Below are positions 29,657-38,837 of a stretch of 64,000 bases of DNA, piece by piece. Under the pieces are notes generated by a model. That model saw only the letters and a program-made list of their open reading frames with translations. It ran no database searches and was not told the origin of the DNA. The stretch is from Variovorax sp. PAMC 28711. Lineage in GTDB: Bacteria; Pseudomonadota; Gammaproteobacteria; Burkholderiales; Burkholderiaceae_C. Both the position numbers and the translations under genes were made by a program. Positions within the stretch are counted from its first letter, which is position 1. Each line of letters starts with the position of its first letter. The stretch lies in contig NZ_CP014517.1 of the NCBI RefSeq assembly GCF_001577265.1, forward strand, positions 611,001 through 675,000, written 5' to 3'.

Positions 29657-31183
29657 ATGTCTGTCTGGCCCCGGCTACTTCCCCTTCCGGCTGCACTCGT
29701 CGCGGCGCTTGCGTTGCCGGCCCATGGCCAGAGCCTCATCGACCTCTATGAATCTGCGCGCGGCTACGACGCCACGTACCAGGGCGCCCGCGCGCAGTTC
29801 GATGCCAGCGTGGCACGCGCCGCACAGGCGAAGGCTGGCATCCTGCCCGCGGTGGGTCTGTCGGCGGGCGTGAACCGCAACGACCTCGACATCCACGTGA
29901 TCAGCGGCAGCCAGCAGGGCTCCGCGTCGCGTGACTTCAATACGCAGAGCGCCGGCATCAACGCGACACAGCCAATCTACCGCCCCGCCGCCTGGGCGAC
30001 CTACGAGCAGGGCAAGCTGCAGGCCGAAGTGGCGCAGGCGGTGTTGACCAGTGCGGAGCAAGACCTCATCGTGCGCGTGAGCCAGACCTACTTCGACGTG
30101 CTGGCCAGCCAGGACAGCCTGGCGCTGGTTCGCGCGCAGAAGGTGGCCGTGGCAGAACAGCTCGCGTCGGCCAAGCGCAACTTCGAAGTCGGCACCTCGA
30201 CCATCACCGATTCGCGCGAAGCGCAGGCGCGCTACGACCTGGTGATCGCACAGGAGATCGCCGCCGAGAACGACTTGCAGGTCAAGAAGATCGTGCTCGA
30301 CCAGCTGGTCGGCCGGCCCGGCAGCGTGCCGGTGCCGCTCGCCGCGCCGGTGGTGTTGCCGGTTGCCACGCCCACCGACATGAACGTGTGGGTCGCGCAG
30401 GCCGAAGAAGTGCACCCGTCGATCAGGCAGGCGCGCCTGGGCCTCGACGTGGCCGGGCTGGAAGTGAAGAAGGCCGAAGCCGGCCACAAGCCGACGCTGG
30501 ACGCCAACCTCGGCTACAACATCTCGCGCAACCCGACCGGCACCAGCACCGCCACCGTGGGCACGCGCGTCAACGCGGCAAGCATCGGCGTGGTGTTCAA
30601 CATGCCGCTCTTCGCCGGCTTCGCGACCGAAAACCGGATCCGGGAAACGCTGGCACTCGAAGAGCAATCGCGACAGATCCTCGAATCCACGCGCCGCAGC
30701 GTGACGCAGGCGACCCGCGCGGCTTATCTCGGGCTCGTGTCGGGTGCCGGGCAGGTGAAGGCGCTGGAGGCGGCCGAATCGTCGAGCCAGAGTGCGCTGG
30801 ACGCCAACCGCCTCGGCTATCAGGTCGGCGTGCGCATCAACATCGACGTGCTCAATTCGCAGAGCCAGTTGTTCCAGACCAAGCGCGACCTCGCGCAGGC
30901 GCGCTACAACGTTCTGCTGGGCAACCTCAAGTTGCGCCAGGCCAACGGCACGCTGGTGCCGGAAGACCTGCAGGCGATCAACGCGACGCTGGCGCCACCG
31001 GGCACCGCCGGCGCCGCCGCCTCGGCCGTCACGCCGTCGGCTGCGACGCAAAGCCCGGTGCCGGTCGCGCCGACGACGATTCCCACCGTGCCGCCGGTGC
31101 CGCAGCAACCCTTCAACCCGCTGCCGCCCGTGATGCCGACGGCACCGCCGCCGCCGGTCATCCTCAGTCCGCCGGTGCGCTGA
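29657..31183 (+). CDS. tolC: TolC family outer membrane protein
   Basis: A 508-aa outer-membrane channel. The signal peptide ends at PAHGQ, and two TolC repeats of about 190 aa follow (SLIDLYESARGYDATYQGARAQ...; AEEVHPSIRQARLGLDVAGLEVKKAEAGHKPTLDANL). The last 80 residues are Pro/Ala-rich and unlike E. coli TolC. It is likely the exit duct for the RND pump upstream or for type I secretion. Its 3' end overlaps the convergent waaA by 20 bases. Confidence 0.9.
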   Translation: MSVWPRLLPLPAALVAALALPAHGQSLIDLYESARGYDATYQGARAQFDASVARAAQAKAGILPAVGLSAGVNRNDLDIHVISGSQQGSASRDFNTQSAGINATQPIYRPAAWATYEQGKLQAEVAQAVLTSAEQDLIVRVSQTYFDVLASQDSLALVRAQKVAVAEQLASAKRNFEVGTSTITDSREAQARYDLVIAQEIAAENDLQVKKIVLDQLVGRPGSVPVPLAAPVVLPVATPTDMNVWVAQAEEVHPSIRQARLGLDVAGLEVKKAEAGHKPTLDANLGYNISRNPTGTSTATVGTRVNAASIGVVFNMPLFAGFATENRIRETLALEEQSRQILESTRRSVTQATRAAYLGLVSGAGQVKALEAAESSSQSALDANRLGYQVGVRINIDVLNSQSQLFQTKRDLAQARYNVLLGNLKLRQANGTLVPEDLQAINATLAPPGTAGAAASAVTPSAATQSPVPVAPTTIPTVPPVPQQPFNPLPPVMPTAPPPPVILSPPVR

Positions 31184-32579
31184 GGTCGTCGAGCACCGGG
31201 TCGGTTCGCTCCGCGGACGCACCCGCCGGCACGCCGGCCGGACCCGAGGCGCCCGCACCCGCGACGGGCCGCGGCACGTCCTGCACCAGCGCCAGCACCG
31301 CCGCCGCCGTGCGCTGCGCGGCGCCGCGGTTCGATGACGAAAACGCCAGCGCGGCCTGAACCATCGCATCGCGTTTGGCCGCGTTGTTGACGATGGCCAA
31401 AGCGGCCTTCACCGCCTGCTCCATGTCGGCCACGCGCTGCGCGGCACCCGCCGCCAGCGACAGTTCGGCCGCCTCGGCGAAGTTGAAGGTCGACGGCCCC
31501 ATCACCACCGGGCAGCCGCAGGCGGCGGCTTCGATCAGGTTCTGCCCGCCCAGTGGCTCGAAACTGCCGCCGAGCAGCGCCACGTGGGCCAGGCCGTAGT
31601 AAAGCGCCATTTCGCCGAGCGAGTCGCCGAGCCAGATCTCGGCATCGCTGAGCTCGTCGGCAGCGGCGCTCCGGCGCGCGACGCCGAAGCCATGCGAGGC
31701 AACCAGCGCAGCCACTTCGTCGAAACGCTGCGGATGGCGCGGGACGATCATCCACTGCACGTCGTGCACGCGCTTCGCGATGGAATTGATCGCGGCCTGC
31801 GCCGGCGGAACGGGCACGGCGGCACCGAACCGCTTCAGTACCTCGAGCAGCATTTGCTCCTCGCCGTCGCGCGAGCTGGCGAACACCACGATCGGCTTGG
31901 GCAGCGAAGCGCGCAACTGATCGGCCGCGGCGAGTTGCCGAATGTCGGGGGCGGCGTCGAACTTCAGATTGCCGTAGACGCCTTCGACCTTGGCACCGAG
32001 CGACACCAGCCGGTGCGCATCGGCTTCGGTCTGCGCCCACACCGCGGTGAGCGCGCCGTAGGCCGGCCGCGCCAGCCAGGCGAGGCGCTCGGCGGACGCC
32101 AGCGACTTCTCGTTCAGGCGGGCGTTGGCGAGCACCAGCGGAATGCCGCGCTCGGCGCAGGCCGCGGTCATTTCGGGCCACACCTCGGTTTCCATCAGCA
32201 CGCCGATGCGCGGGCGGAATCGATCGAGAAATGCCGCCACCGCTTTCGGCGTGTCCCACGGCATCCACACCTGCAGGTCCCCGGGCTCGAGCAGTCGGGC
32301 GCCCTCTTCGCGGCCGGTCGCCGTGCCGTGCGTGAGCAGGATCGGCACGCCCGGATGCTGGCGTCGCAGCTCGATCAGCAGGATGCCGGCGGCACGCGCC
32401 TCGCCGAGCGACACCGCATGGATCCAGCACCAGTCCTGGCCGGTGAGTACGGGGTCGTACATGCCGAAGCGCTCTTCCACCGCCACGGCGTAGCCGGGCT
32501 CGGCCACGGCGCGCTTCTTGAGCTTTCGCCGCACCAGCGGCTGCGACAACCGCGTGAACGCGCCGTAGAGGCGCAGCAT
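31164..32579 (-). CDS. waaA: 3-deoxy-D-manno-octulosonic acid (Kdo) transferase
   Basis: A 471-aa GT-30 glycosyltransferase adding Kdo to lipid A precursor at the inner-membrane cytoplasmic face. WIHAVSLGEARAA, TETEVWPEMTAACAERGIPLVLANARLNEKS-type sequence (here LMETEVWPEM) and GGSFEPLGGQNLIEAAACGCPVVMGPSTFNF are the family blocks. ATG 32579 (MLRLYGAFTRL) matches usual WaaA starts; the frame runs open further upstream without conservation. A Pro/Ala/Gly-rich tail of about 40 aa is extra. Confidence 0.93.
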   Translation of the reverse strand: MLRLYGAFTRLSQPLVRRKLKKRAVAEPGYAVAVEERFGMYDPVLTGQDWCWIHAVSLGEARAAGILLIELRRQHPGVPILLTHGTATGREEGARLLEPGDLQVWMPWDTPKAVAAFLDRFRPRIGVLMETEVWPEMTAACAERGIPLVLANARLNEKSLASAERLAWLARPAYGALTAVWAQTEADAHRLVSLGAKVEGVYGNLKFDAAPDIRQLAAADQLRASLPKPIVVFASSRDGEEQMLLEVLKRFGAAVPVPPAQAAINSIAKRVHDVQWMIVPRHPQRFDEVAALVASHGFGVARRSAAADELSDAEIWLGDSLGEMALYYGLAHVALLGGSFEPLGGQNLIEAAACGCPVVMGPSTFNFAEAAELSLAAGAAQRVADMEQAVKAALAIVNNAAKRDAMVQAALAFSSSNRGAAQRTAAAVLALVQDVPRPVAGAGASGPAGVPAGASAERTDPVLDDLSAPAD

Positions 32580-32608
32580 CAACGACCGCACGTTGCGTGT
32601 TGACGCGT

Positions 32609-33989
32609 TCAGTGGGAAGCCTCCGCCAGCGACGCGTCGGGCTTGACGGTGCGCAGCAGTGCGAGGAACGTGTCCTGGATGCGGTGCAGCGCGGCGTCGG
32701 TCTGCCCTTCGAAGCGCATGACCAGCACCGGCGTCGTGTTGGAAGCGCGAATCAGGCCGAAGCCGTCGGGCCAGTCGACGCGCAGGCCGTCGATGGTCGA
32801 CACCACCGCCGGCGCATCGAAGGTCGCCGTCTTCACGAGTTGCTCGACCAGGCCATGCGGTTCGCCTTCGGCGCACTTCACGTTCAGCTCAGGCGTCGAG
32901 AAGCTGGTCGGCAGGCCGTTGAGCACGGCGTTCGCATCCGGGCTCTTGCTCAGGATCTCGAGCAGACGGCAACCCGCATACGTGCCGTCGTCGAAACCGA
33001 ACCAGCGCTCCTTGAAGAAGATGTGGCCGCTCATCTCGCCGCCGAGCGGCGAGTCGATCTCTTTCATCTTCGCCTTGATGAGCGAGTGGCCGGTCTTGTA
33101 GATCATCGGCACGCCGCCGGCGGCTTCGATGGCCGGGGCCCAGGCGCTGCGAGCACTTCACGTCGTAGTGATGGTGCCGCCCGGCACGCGCGAGAGCACA
33201 TCCGCTGCGAAGAGCTGCATCTGGCGGTCGGGGAAGATGTTCTGGCCGTCCTGGGTGACGATGCCGAGGCGGTCGCCCGTCGCCATCGAACGCGAGGCCC
33301 AGTTCGGCGTCGCCAGCCTTCAAGGCAGCCATCAGATCCTTGAGGTTCTCGGGCCGGCTCGGGTCGGGGTGGTGGTTGGGAAAGTCGCCGTCGACCTCGC
33401 TGAAAAGCTCGGTCACTTCGCAGCCAGCGCACGGAAGATCGCCGGGGCCGAGGCGCCGGCGATGCCGTTGCCCGAATCGACCACGATCTTCATGGGCGCG
33501 CCAGCTGGATGTCGCCCACGATGCGCTGCGTGTAGGCCTCGGTCACATCGACCTGGCGCACGCTGCCGCCGGGTGCGCGCATGGCGCTGTCGGCCTCCAT
33601 CGTGCGGCGAAGGCCTGGATTTCGTCGCCATAGATCGCGCGGCCAGCCATCACCATCTTGAAACCGTTGTAGTCCTTGGGGTTGTGGCTGCCCGTGACCT
33701 GGATGCCGCTGGTGCACAGCGTGTGCGCCGCGAAGTAGAGCATCGGCGTGGTCACCGCGCCGACGTCGAGCACCTCGACGCCGGTGGCGACCAGGCCCTT
33801 GATCAGCGCCTCGACGAGCGACGGACCCGAGAGGCGACCGTCGCGTCCCACGGCCACGGATTTTTCGCCGGCGGCGCGGGCCGCGCTGCCGAAGGCCCGG
33901 CCCAATGCCTCGGCGACCTGCGTGTCGAGCGTGCCGGGCACGACACCGCGAATGTCGTAGGCCTTGAAGATGGATGCGTTGAGCTGCAT
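32609..33989 (-). pseudogene. Phosphomannomutase/phosphoglucomutase (AlgC type), six single-base frameshifts
   Basis: Read across frames this is a complete AlgC-like hexose-phosphate mutase. It starts at ATG 33989 (MQLNASIFKAYDIRGVVPG) and carries the phosphoserine loop TGSHNPKDYNGFK, metal loop DGDGDRLG and sugar loop GGEMSGH. It ends in LVMRFEGQT. Apparent one-base deletions lie near 33612, 33495, 33424 and 33170, and one-base insertions near 33278 and 33140. Correcting them gives 461 codons, the normal family length. All conserved residues are intact, so a locally poor consensus is likelier than decay. The product would supply sugar phosphates for LPS or exopolysaccharide, fitting waaA 29 bases downstream. 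Confidence 0.85.
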
Positions 33990-34098
33990 GAGTGCCCTGT
34001 GGTTGGCTGAAAACTGGGAACCATTGTAGGCATCCGCACCCCGAGCCACATGTCCGAAAACGGCCAGCGCCAGAATGACAGACTCGTATCATCCGACC

Positions 34099-35622
34099 AT
34101 GTCCACCCCTCTCACGCCCGGCCTTGAAGGCGATGCCTGCTACCTCGCGATGAAGACGCACGACGCGCGTTTCGACGGTTCTTTTTTTACCGCCGTGACA
34201 TCGACTGGCATCTATTGCCGCCCGGTGTGCCGGGTGAAGCTGCCGCGGCGCGAGAACTGCCGGTTCTTTCGCCACGCGGCGCAGTGCGAAGCCGAAGGTT
34301 TTCGCCCCTGCCTGCGCTGCCGGCCCGAACTTGCGCCGCGTGCGGCGAGCTGGTCGACCGAAGACGCGTCGCGCATCCTCGCGCTGCAGGCGGCGCGGCT
34401 GATCGACCAGCCCGATGCCTGGGCGCATCTCACCGAGGGCAGCGGCCCCGGCGCCGCGCAGATCGCGGCGCGCCTTGGCGTGAGCGACCGGCATCTGCGC
34501 CGCATCTTCGAAACGCAGTTCGGCGTCTCGCCGCTGCAATACCTGCAAACCCGCCGGCTGCTCGCGGCCAAGCAACTCATCGCCGACACCCGCCTGCCGA
34601 TGACACAGGTGGCGCCGGCCAGCGGCTTCGCGAGCGTGCGGCGTTTCAATGCGGCGTTCGTCGCGCACTACGGGCTCAACCCGAGCGCGCTGCGACGCGC
34701 CGGTGGCACGGCGGAGCGCCGCGAGGGCCAGCCGGTCGAAGTGCGCCTCGGTTACCGGCCACCGTACGACGCGGCGGCGATGCTCGGCTTTTTCGGACGG
34801 CGCGCACTGCGCGGCATCGAGGCCGTCACCGGCAGCGGCGGGCAGGCGGGCATCGCGCGCACGCTGCGCGTGCTGCAAGGCGCGCACACGCACACCGGCT
34901 GGCTGCAGATGCGCTTCGAGCCGTCGCGCGAACAACTGCTGCTGTCGGTCAGCGATTCGCTCGCCGGCGTGTTGCCGATCGTGATCGGCCGCGTGCGCGC
35001 CATGCTCGATCTCGATGCCGAGCCGATGGCGATCAATGCGGCGCTGCACGCGCGCTTCCCGGACGGCGACGGCTTGCGGGTGCCGGGCACGGTCGACGGC
35101 TTCGAGCTCGCGGTGCGCGCCGTGCTCGGCCAGCAGATCACGGTGGCCGCGGCGCGCACGCTGGGCGCGCGGCTGGTCGAGGCCTTCGGCGACGCCATCG
35201 CCACGCCGGTGGCCGGACTCGACCGCTTGTTCCCGACGCCCGCCGCGATTGCCGCGGCAAGCGGCGACGCCCTGGGCCACCTCGGCATCGTGCGCCAGCG
35301 GCAGGCCGCGCTGCAGGCCATCGCACGCGAGGTGGCCGAAGGCCGGCTCGCATTGCACGCCGGCGCCGACGTTCCCTCGACGCTGGTCGCGCTCCAGGCG
35401 CTGCCCGGCATCGGCGAATGGACCGCGCAATACATCGCGATGCGCGCACTGCGCTGGCCCGACGCGTTCCCGGCCGGCGACGTGGCGCTGCAAAAAGCAC
35501 TCGGCGTGACCGGCGCCCGCGCGGCCACCGAGGCCTCGCAAGCCTGGCGCCCGTGGCGCGGCTACGCGGTGCTGCGCGCATGGCACACCCTTTCAACTCC
35601 ACCAGCCGCTGCCCGCGCCTGA
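34099..35622 (+). CDS. Ada-type regulator fused to AlkA DNA-3-methyladenine glycosylase
   Basis: A 507-aa fusion for alkylation repair. The N-terminal Ada zinc domain (TSTGIYCRPVCRV, GFRPCLRCRP) holds the four metal cysteines, one of which can accept methyl from phosphotriesters. An AraC helix-turn-helix pair follows (RLGVSDRHLRRIFETQFGVSPLQY). Then come an AlkA N-domain and a HhH-GPD domain (LQALPGIGEWTAQYIAMRALRWPDAFPAGD) with the probable catalytic aspartate in the last motif. An alternative start at 34075 adds 8 residues. ogt follows 8 bases later, forming an adaptive-response pair. Confidence 0.93.
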   Translation: MSTPLTPGLEGDACYLAMKTHDARFDGSFFTAVTSTGIYCRPVCRVKLPRRENCRFFRHAAQCEAEGFRPCLRCRPELAPRAASWSTEDASRILALQAARLIDQPDAWAHLTEGSGPGAAQIAARLGVSDRHLRRIFETQFGVSPLQYLQTRRLLAAKQLIADTRLPMTQVAPASGFASVRRFNAAFVAHYGLNPSALRRAGGTAERREGQPVEVRLGYRPPYDAAAMLGFFGRRALRGIEAVTGSGGQAGIARTLRVLQGAHTHTGWLQMRFEPSREQLLLSVSDSLAGVLPIVIGRVRAMLDLDAEPMAINAALHARFPDGDGLRVPGTVDGFELAVRAVLGQQITVAAARTLGARLVEAFGDAIATPVAGLDRLFPTPAAIAAASGDALGHLGIVRQRQAALQAIAREVAEGRLALHAGADVPSTLVALQALPGIGEWTAQYIAMRALRWPDAFPAGDVALQKALGVTGARAATEASQAWRPWRGYAVLRAWHTLSTPPAAARA

Positions 35623-35630
35623 TTGCTCCC

Positions 35631-36128
35631 ATGAAATTCAAGAACACCCTCCTTTTCACCTCGCACATCGACACCCGCCTGGGCGGCGTGCGCCTGGTTG
35701 CCACCGACCAGGGCCTGGCCGGCGTCTGGTTCGACGCGCAACGGCACTTCCCCGACATCACCGGCTGGCAAACGAACGACGCCCACCCGGTGCTGGCCGA
35801 AGCAGCGACGCAGCTGCGCGACTACTTCGAAGGCCGGCGCCGGCAGTTCGACCTGCCGCTCGACCTCTCGCATGGCACCGCGTTCCAGCAGGCCGTGTGG
35901 CAGGCGTTGCGGGCGATCCCGGCCGGCGCGACCACGAGCTACGGCCGGCTGAGCGCCGGGGTCGGCAAGCCGGCCGCGGTTCGCGCCGTGGGTGCGGCTG
36001 TCGGGCGCAACCCGATCAGCGTGATCGTGCCGTGCCATCGCGTGCTCGGCGCCGATGGCTCGCTCACCGGTTACGCAGGCGGGCTCGACCGCAAAACGGC
36101 GCTGCTCGAACTGGAAGGCGCGCTGTGA
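35631..36128 (+). CDS. ogt: Methylated-DNA--protein-cysteine methyltransferase
   Basis: A 165-aa suicide repair protein removing O6-alkyl from guanine. The acceptor is C135 in the motif IVPCHRVLG. FQQAVWQALRAIPAGATTSYGRLSAGVGKPAAVRAVGAAVGRNP is the DNA-binding helix-turn-helix and arginine finger region. It sits behind the Ada-AlkA gene and ends in a GTGA overlap with the EamA transporter gene. Confidence 0.95.
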   Translation: MKFKNTLLFTSHIDTRLGGVRLVATDQGLAGVWFDAQRHFPDITGWQTNDAHPVLAEAATQLRDYFEGRRRQFDLPLDLSHGTAFQQAVWQALRAIPAGATTSYGRLSAGVGKPAAVRAVGAAVGRNPISVIVPCHRVLGADGSLTGYAGGLDRKTALLELEGAL

Positions 36129-37045
36129 GCGCGGCGGCAGCGCGCGCGCCGCGCAGCTGGCTGGTCGATCTGGTGCTGCTTGGCGCGCTGTGGGGCGCGT
36201 CGTTCCTGTTCATGCGCATCGGTGCGGCGGAGTTCGGCGCACTGCCGGCCGCCGCCGTGCGGGTGGCGGTGGCCATGGTGTTCCTCATCCCGCTGATGAT
36301 GGCGCGCGGACATGGCGCGACGCTGGTGCGCCACTGGAAGCCGGCGCTGCTGATCGGCGTCTTCAACTCGGGCATTCCGTTCGCACTGTTCTGTTTCGCG
36401 CTGCTGACGATCAACAGCGGCTTGGCGGCCGTGCTCAACGCGACGGTGCCGATGTTCGGCGCGCTCGTCGCGTGGGCCTGGTTCAAGGATCGGCCCGACG
36501 GTGCGCGCCTGATCGGCCTGGTCATCGGCTTTGCCGGCGTGGCCATGCTCGCGAGTCGCAGTGCCGGGCTTCATGCCGAAGCCGGCGGCGGCAACGCGGC
36601 ACTGTGGGCCGTGCTGGCCTGCCTGGGCGCCTGCGTGAGCTACGGCATTTCGGCCAGCGCAGCGCGGCGCTACCTCGGCGGCATTCCTGCACTGGCGACC
36701 GCGACCGGCAGCCAGATCGGCGCCACGCTGTTCCTCGCCCTGCCCGCGATCTGGTTCTGGCCTGCGCAGATGCCGGGGCTGCGCGCCTGGCTCGCGCTCA
36801 TTGCGCTCGGCGTGGCCAGCACCGGCATCGCGTACATCCTGTTTTTCCGGCTGATCGAAAACGCCGGGCCGGCGCGCGCGCTCACCGTGACCTTTCTGGT
36901 GCCGGTTTTCGCGGTGTTCTACGGCGCGGTGTTCCTGGGCGAGAGCATCACCCAGTGGATGCTGCTCTGCGCCGTGGTGATCGTCTGCGGCGTGGCGCTG
37001 TCGACGGGCCTTGTCAAACTCGGGCGCCGCGCCGCAGGCGCTTGA
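36125..37045 (+). CDS. EamA/DMT family transporter
   Basis: A 306-aa ten-helix drug/metabolite transporter with two EamA repeats. The first is marked by LGALWGASFLFMRIGAAEFGALPAAAVR, and the second by SYGISASAARRYLG through ALSTGLVKLG. The start is GTG 36125, coupled to the ogt stop. The substrate is unknown; amino-acid or metabolite export is typical for the family. Confidence 0.88.
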   Translation: MSAAAARAPRSWLVDLVLLGALWGASFLFMRIGAAEFGALPAAAVRVAVAMVFLIPLMMARGHGATLVRHWKPALLIGVFNSGIPFALFCFALLTINSGLAAVLNATVPMFGALVAWAWFKDRPDGARLIGLVIGFAGVAMLASRSAGLHAEAGGGNAALWAVLACLGACVSYGISASAARRYLGGIPALATATGSQIGATLFLALPAIWFWPAQMPGLRAWLALIALGVASTGIAYILFFRLIENAGPARALTVTFLVPVFAVFYGAVFLGESITQWMLLCAVVIVCGVALSTGLVKLGRRAAGA

Positions 37046-37064
37046 AGCTCGGGCGGTTGAAGGG

Positions 37065-37089
37065 AATTTCCTACAAGAGTGAGGAAATT
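37065..37089. repeat. Inverted repeat AATTTCCT / AGGAAATT
   Basis: Perfect 8-bp arms at 37065-37072 and 37082-37089 are separated by 9 bases, in the 119-bp gap between the EamA gene and a small damaged gene. The arms are AT-rich against a GC-rich background. It has no T-tract of terminator type and may be an operator. Confidence 0.4.
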
Positions 37090-37164
37090 TCGGATTTGCA
37101 AACGGGCTGACAACGTGCATGCTGGCGACGCTGTGCTCCATTTCGCTCCTCGCCCAACTCAGCC

Positions 37165-37403
37165 ATGAAGTTCGTTGTCTTTCAAGTTGCCGGCGGTCGC
37201 TGGGATTGGGAATTCCGGGCGGCCGATGGCTCAGCCATCGCGCGCTGCGTGCTGGATTCAGCACCCGCCAAGCGGCCATCCTCGACGTCCAGAAATTGCG
37301 GTCGGGTGCGGCGGCCAGCGCCATATTCGATCCGCTGGGAAATCTGGTGATCGGCGAACCATCCCCATCGTCGGGCATTGCGGCGCCGCTTCGCAAACCC
37401 TGA
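37165..37403 (+). pseudogene. Small hypothetical gene with one apparent frameshift
   Basis: The frame from ATG 37165 begins MKFVVFQVAGGRWDWEFRAA. Continuity then passes to a second frame near 37250 (FSTRQAAILDVQKLRSGAAA). Adding one base gives a 79-aa reading frame to the stop at 37401-37403. The pattern of a short strand, FRAADG turn, then a helix is reminiscent of DUF1508-like (YegP) modules, but similarity is weak. Function unknown. It could instead be two non-coding frames. Confidence 0.4.
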
Positions 37404-37417
37404 GCCGGCAGTTGCCC

Positions 37418-38077
37418 CTAGATGGCGCTGGCCACCACGTTGATCGACAGCGCGAGCACCACCATGTTGAAGGCGAACGCCAACACCCCGTGCAGCAGCG
37501 TGAGCCGACGCATCTGGCGCGACGTGACCTGGACGTCGGACACCTGCGACGTCATGCCGACGACGTAGGAGTAATAGAGAAAGTCGAAGTAGTCCGGGTC
37601 TTCCGTGCCTGGGAAATCGAGCCCGGCTTGCTTGCTCGAATCGGCGCTCTTCTCGGCCTGGTAGTAGCGATGCGCGTAGTGGAACGTGAACAGCGTGTGG
37701 ATCAGCAACCACGAGCCGGCGAGCGACACGACGCCCAGCCCGATGTGCAACGCCCGGTCCAGATCGCCCATGTCCTTGACCTGCCGGAGCAACATGCCGA
37801 TGACCACCACGCTGACCCCGATGGCGACCAGCATCGCGAAGAGGATCAGCATGTTGGGCTGGTCGAGCGCCTGCGCTCGGGCCCGCACGCGCTTGGCGTC
37901 GCAGGTCATCGCGAGGCGCCAGACCAGCAACAGGTACACCACGACAGCACAGCACCAGCCGAACAGGCCTCGCGCCAGCCCGTCGAGCGGATACGCGAGA
38001 ACCCCCGCAAGGACGCCGGCGCCGGCGCCGTAGAGCAGGCGCTGCGGGCCCTGGGTGGACGATATGTCTAGTCGCAT
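37418..38077 (-). CDS. DUF1345 membrane protein
   Basis: A 219-aa membrane protein with five or so transmembrane helices and the DUF1345 landmarks: FTFHYAHRYYQAE before the acidic stretch DPDYFDFLYYSYVVGMTSQVSDVQVTSRQMRRLTLLHG. ATG 38077 (MRLDISSTQG) is chosen; a longer frame to 38143 is not needed. The family has no established function. It is divergent from the cytochrome c pair. Confidence 0.85.
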   Translation of the reverse strand: MRLDISSTQGPQRLLYGAGAGVLAGVLAYPLDGLARGLFGWCCAVVVYLLLVWRLAMTCDAKRVRARAQALDQPNMLILFAMLVAIGVSVVVIGMLLRQVKDMGDLDRALHIGLGVVSLAGSWLLIHTLFTFHYAHRYYQAEKSADSSKQAGLDFPGTEDPDYFDFLYYSYVVGMTSQVSDVQVTSRQMRRLTLLHGVLAFAFNMVVLALSINVVASAI

Positions 38078-38106
38078 ACGGCGACTGTAGCCTTCACAAT
38101 GGTCGG

Positions 38107-38829
38107 ATGAGACAGGCCTTGCGAACCCTCGCATCCATTGCATGCATCGCGTTCACCGGCATGGGCGGGGTGAGCGCCTCGGCGGCGACGCCACCGGGCC
38201 GCGTGCCCGACACCATCGCGCAGCGCGTGGCAGCCTGCATCGCCTGTCATGGGCGCGAAGGCGCGAGCACCAACGTCGGCTACTTCCCGCGGTTGGCGGG
38301 CAAGCCGGCAGGCTATCTCTTCAATCAGCTGGTCAGCTTTCGCGATGGTCGGCGCTTCAATTCAGACATGGCGTACATGGTCCAGCACCTGTCGGACGAC
38401 TACCTGCGCGAGATCGCCGACTACTTCGCGAACCTCGACTACCCCTATCCGCCCGTCGCGACCACGAGCGATGCCTCGCCGGCCCTGGTCGCGCGCGGCA
38501 AGACGCTGGCGTTGCAGGGCGATGCGGCACGGGGCATTCCAGCCTGCGTCGCGTGCCATGGCACGGCGCTGACCGGCGTGCTGCCCGCGATCCCCGGGCT
38601 GGTCGGTCTGCCGCGCCTGTATGTCGCATCGCAGCTCGGTTCCTGGCTGACCGACAGCCGGCACGCGCTCGGCCCCGACTGCATGACGGAGGTGGGCCGC
38701 AAGCTCACGACCGACGACGTCAACGCCGTAGCGAGCTGGCTGGCCCTGCAGCCGGTCCCTGTCAATGCGAAGGCGGCCGCTGCTCTCCCCGGCCCGGCGC
38801 CGATGGCGTGCAGCGCCATGGCAAAGTGA
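38107..38829 (+). CDS. Di-haem cytochrome c (c4-like)
   Basis: A 240-aa periplasmic electron carrier with a signal peptide (to SASAA) and two CxxCH haem motifs, CIACH and CVACH, one per half. YFPRLAGKPAGYLFNQLVSFRDGRR and YVASQLGSWLTDSRH are the c4-type segments. A second cytochrome c gene follows 8 bases after the stop, so the two probably work in one electron-transfer chain to an oxidase or from a dehydrogenase. Confidence 0.9.
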   Translation: MRQALRTLASIACIAFTGMGGVSASAATPPGRVPDTIAQRVAACIACHGREGASTNVGYFPRLAGKPAGYLFNQLVSFRDGRRFNSDMAYMVQHLSDDYLREIADYFANLDYPYPPVATTSDASPALVARGKTLALQGDAARGIPACVACHGTALTGVLPAIPGLVGLPRLYVASQLGSWLTDSRHALGPDCMTEVGRKLTTDDVNAVASWLALQPVPVNAKAAAALPGPAPMACSAMAK

Positions 38830-38837
38830 GGCACGGC

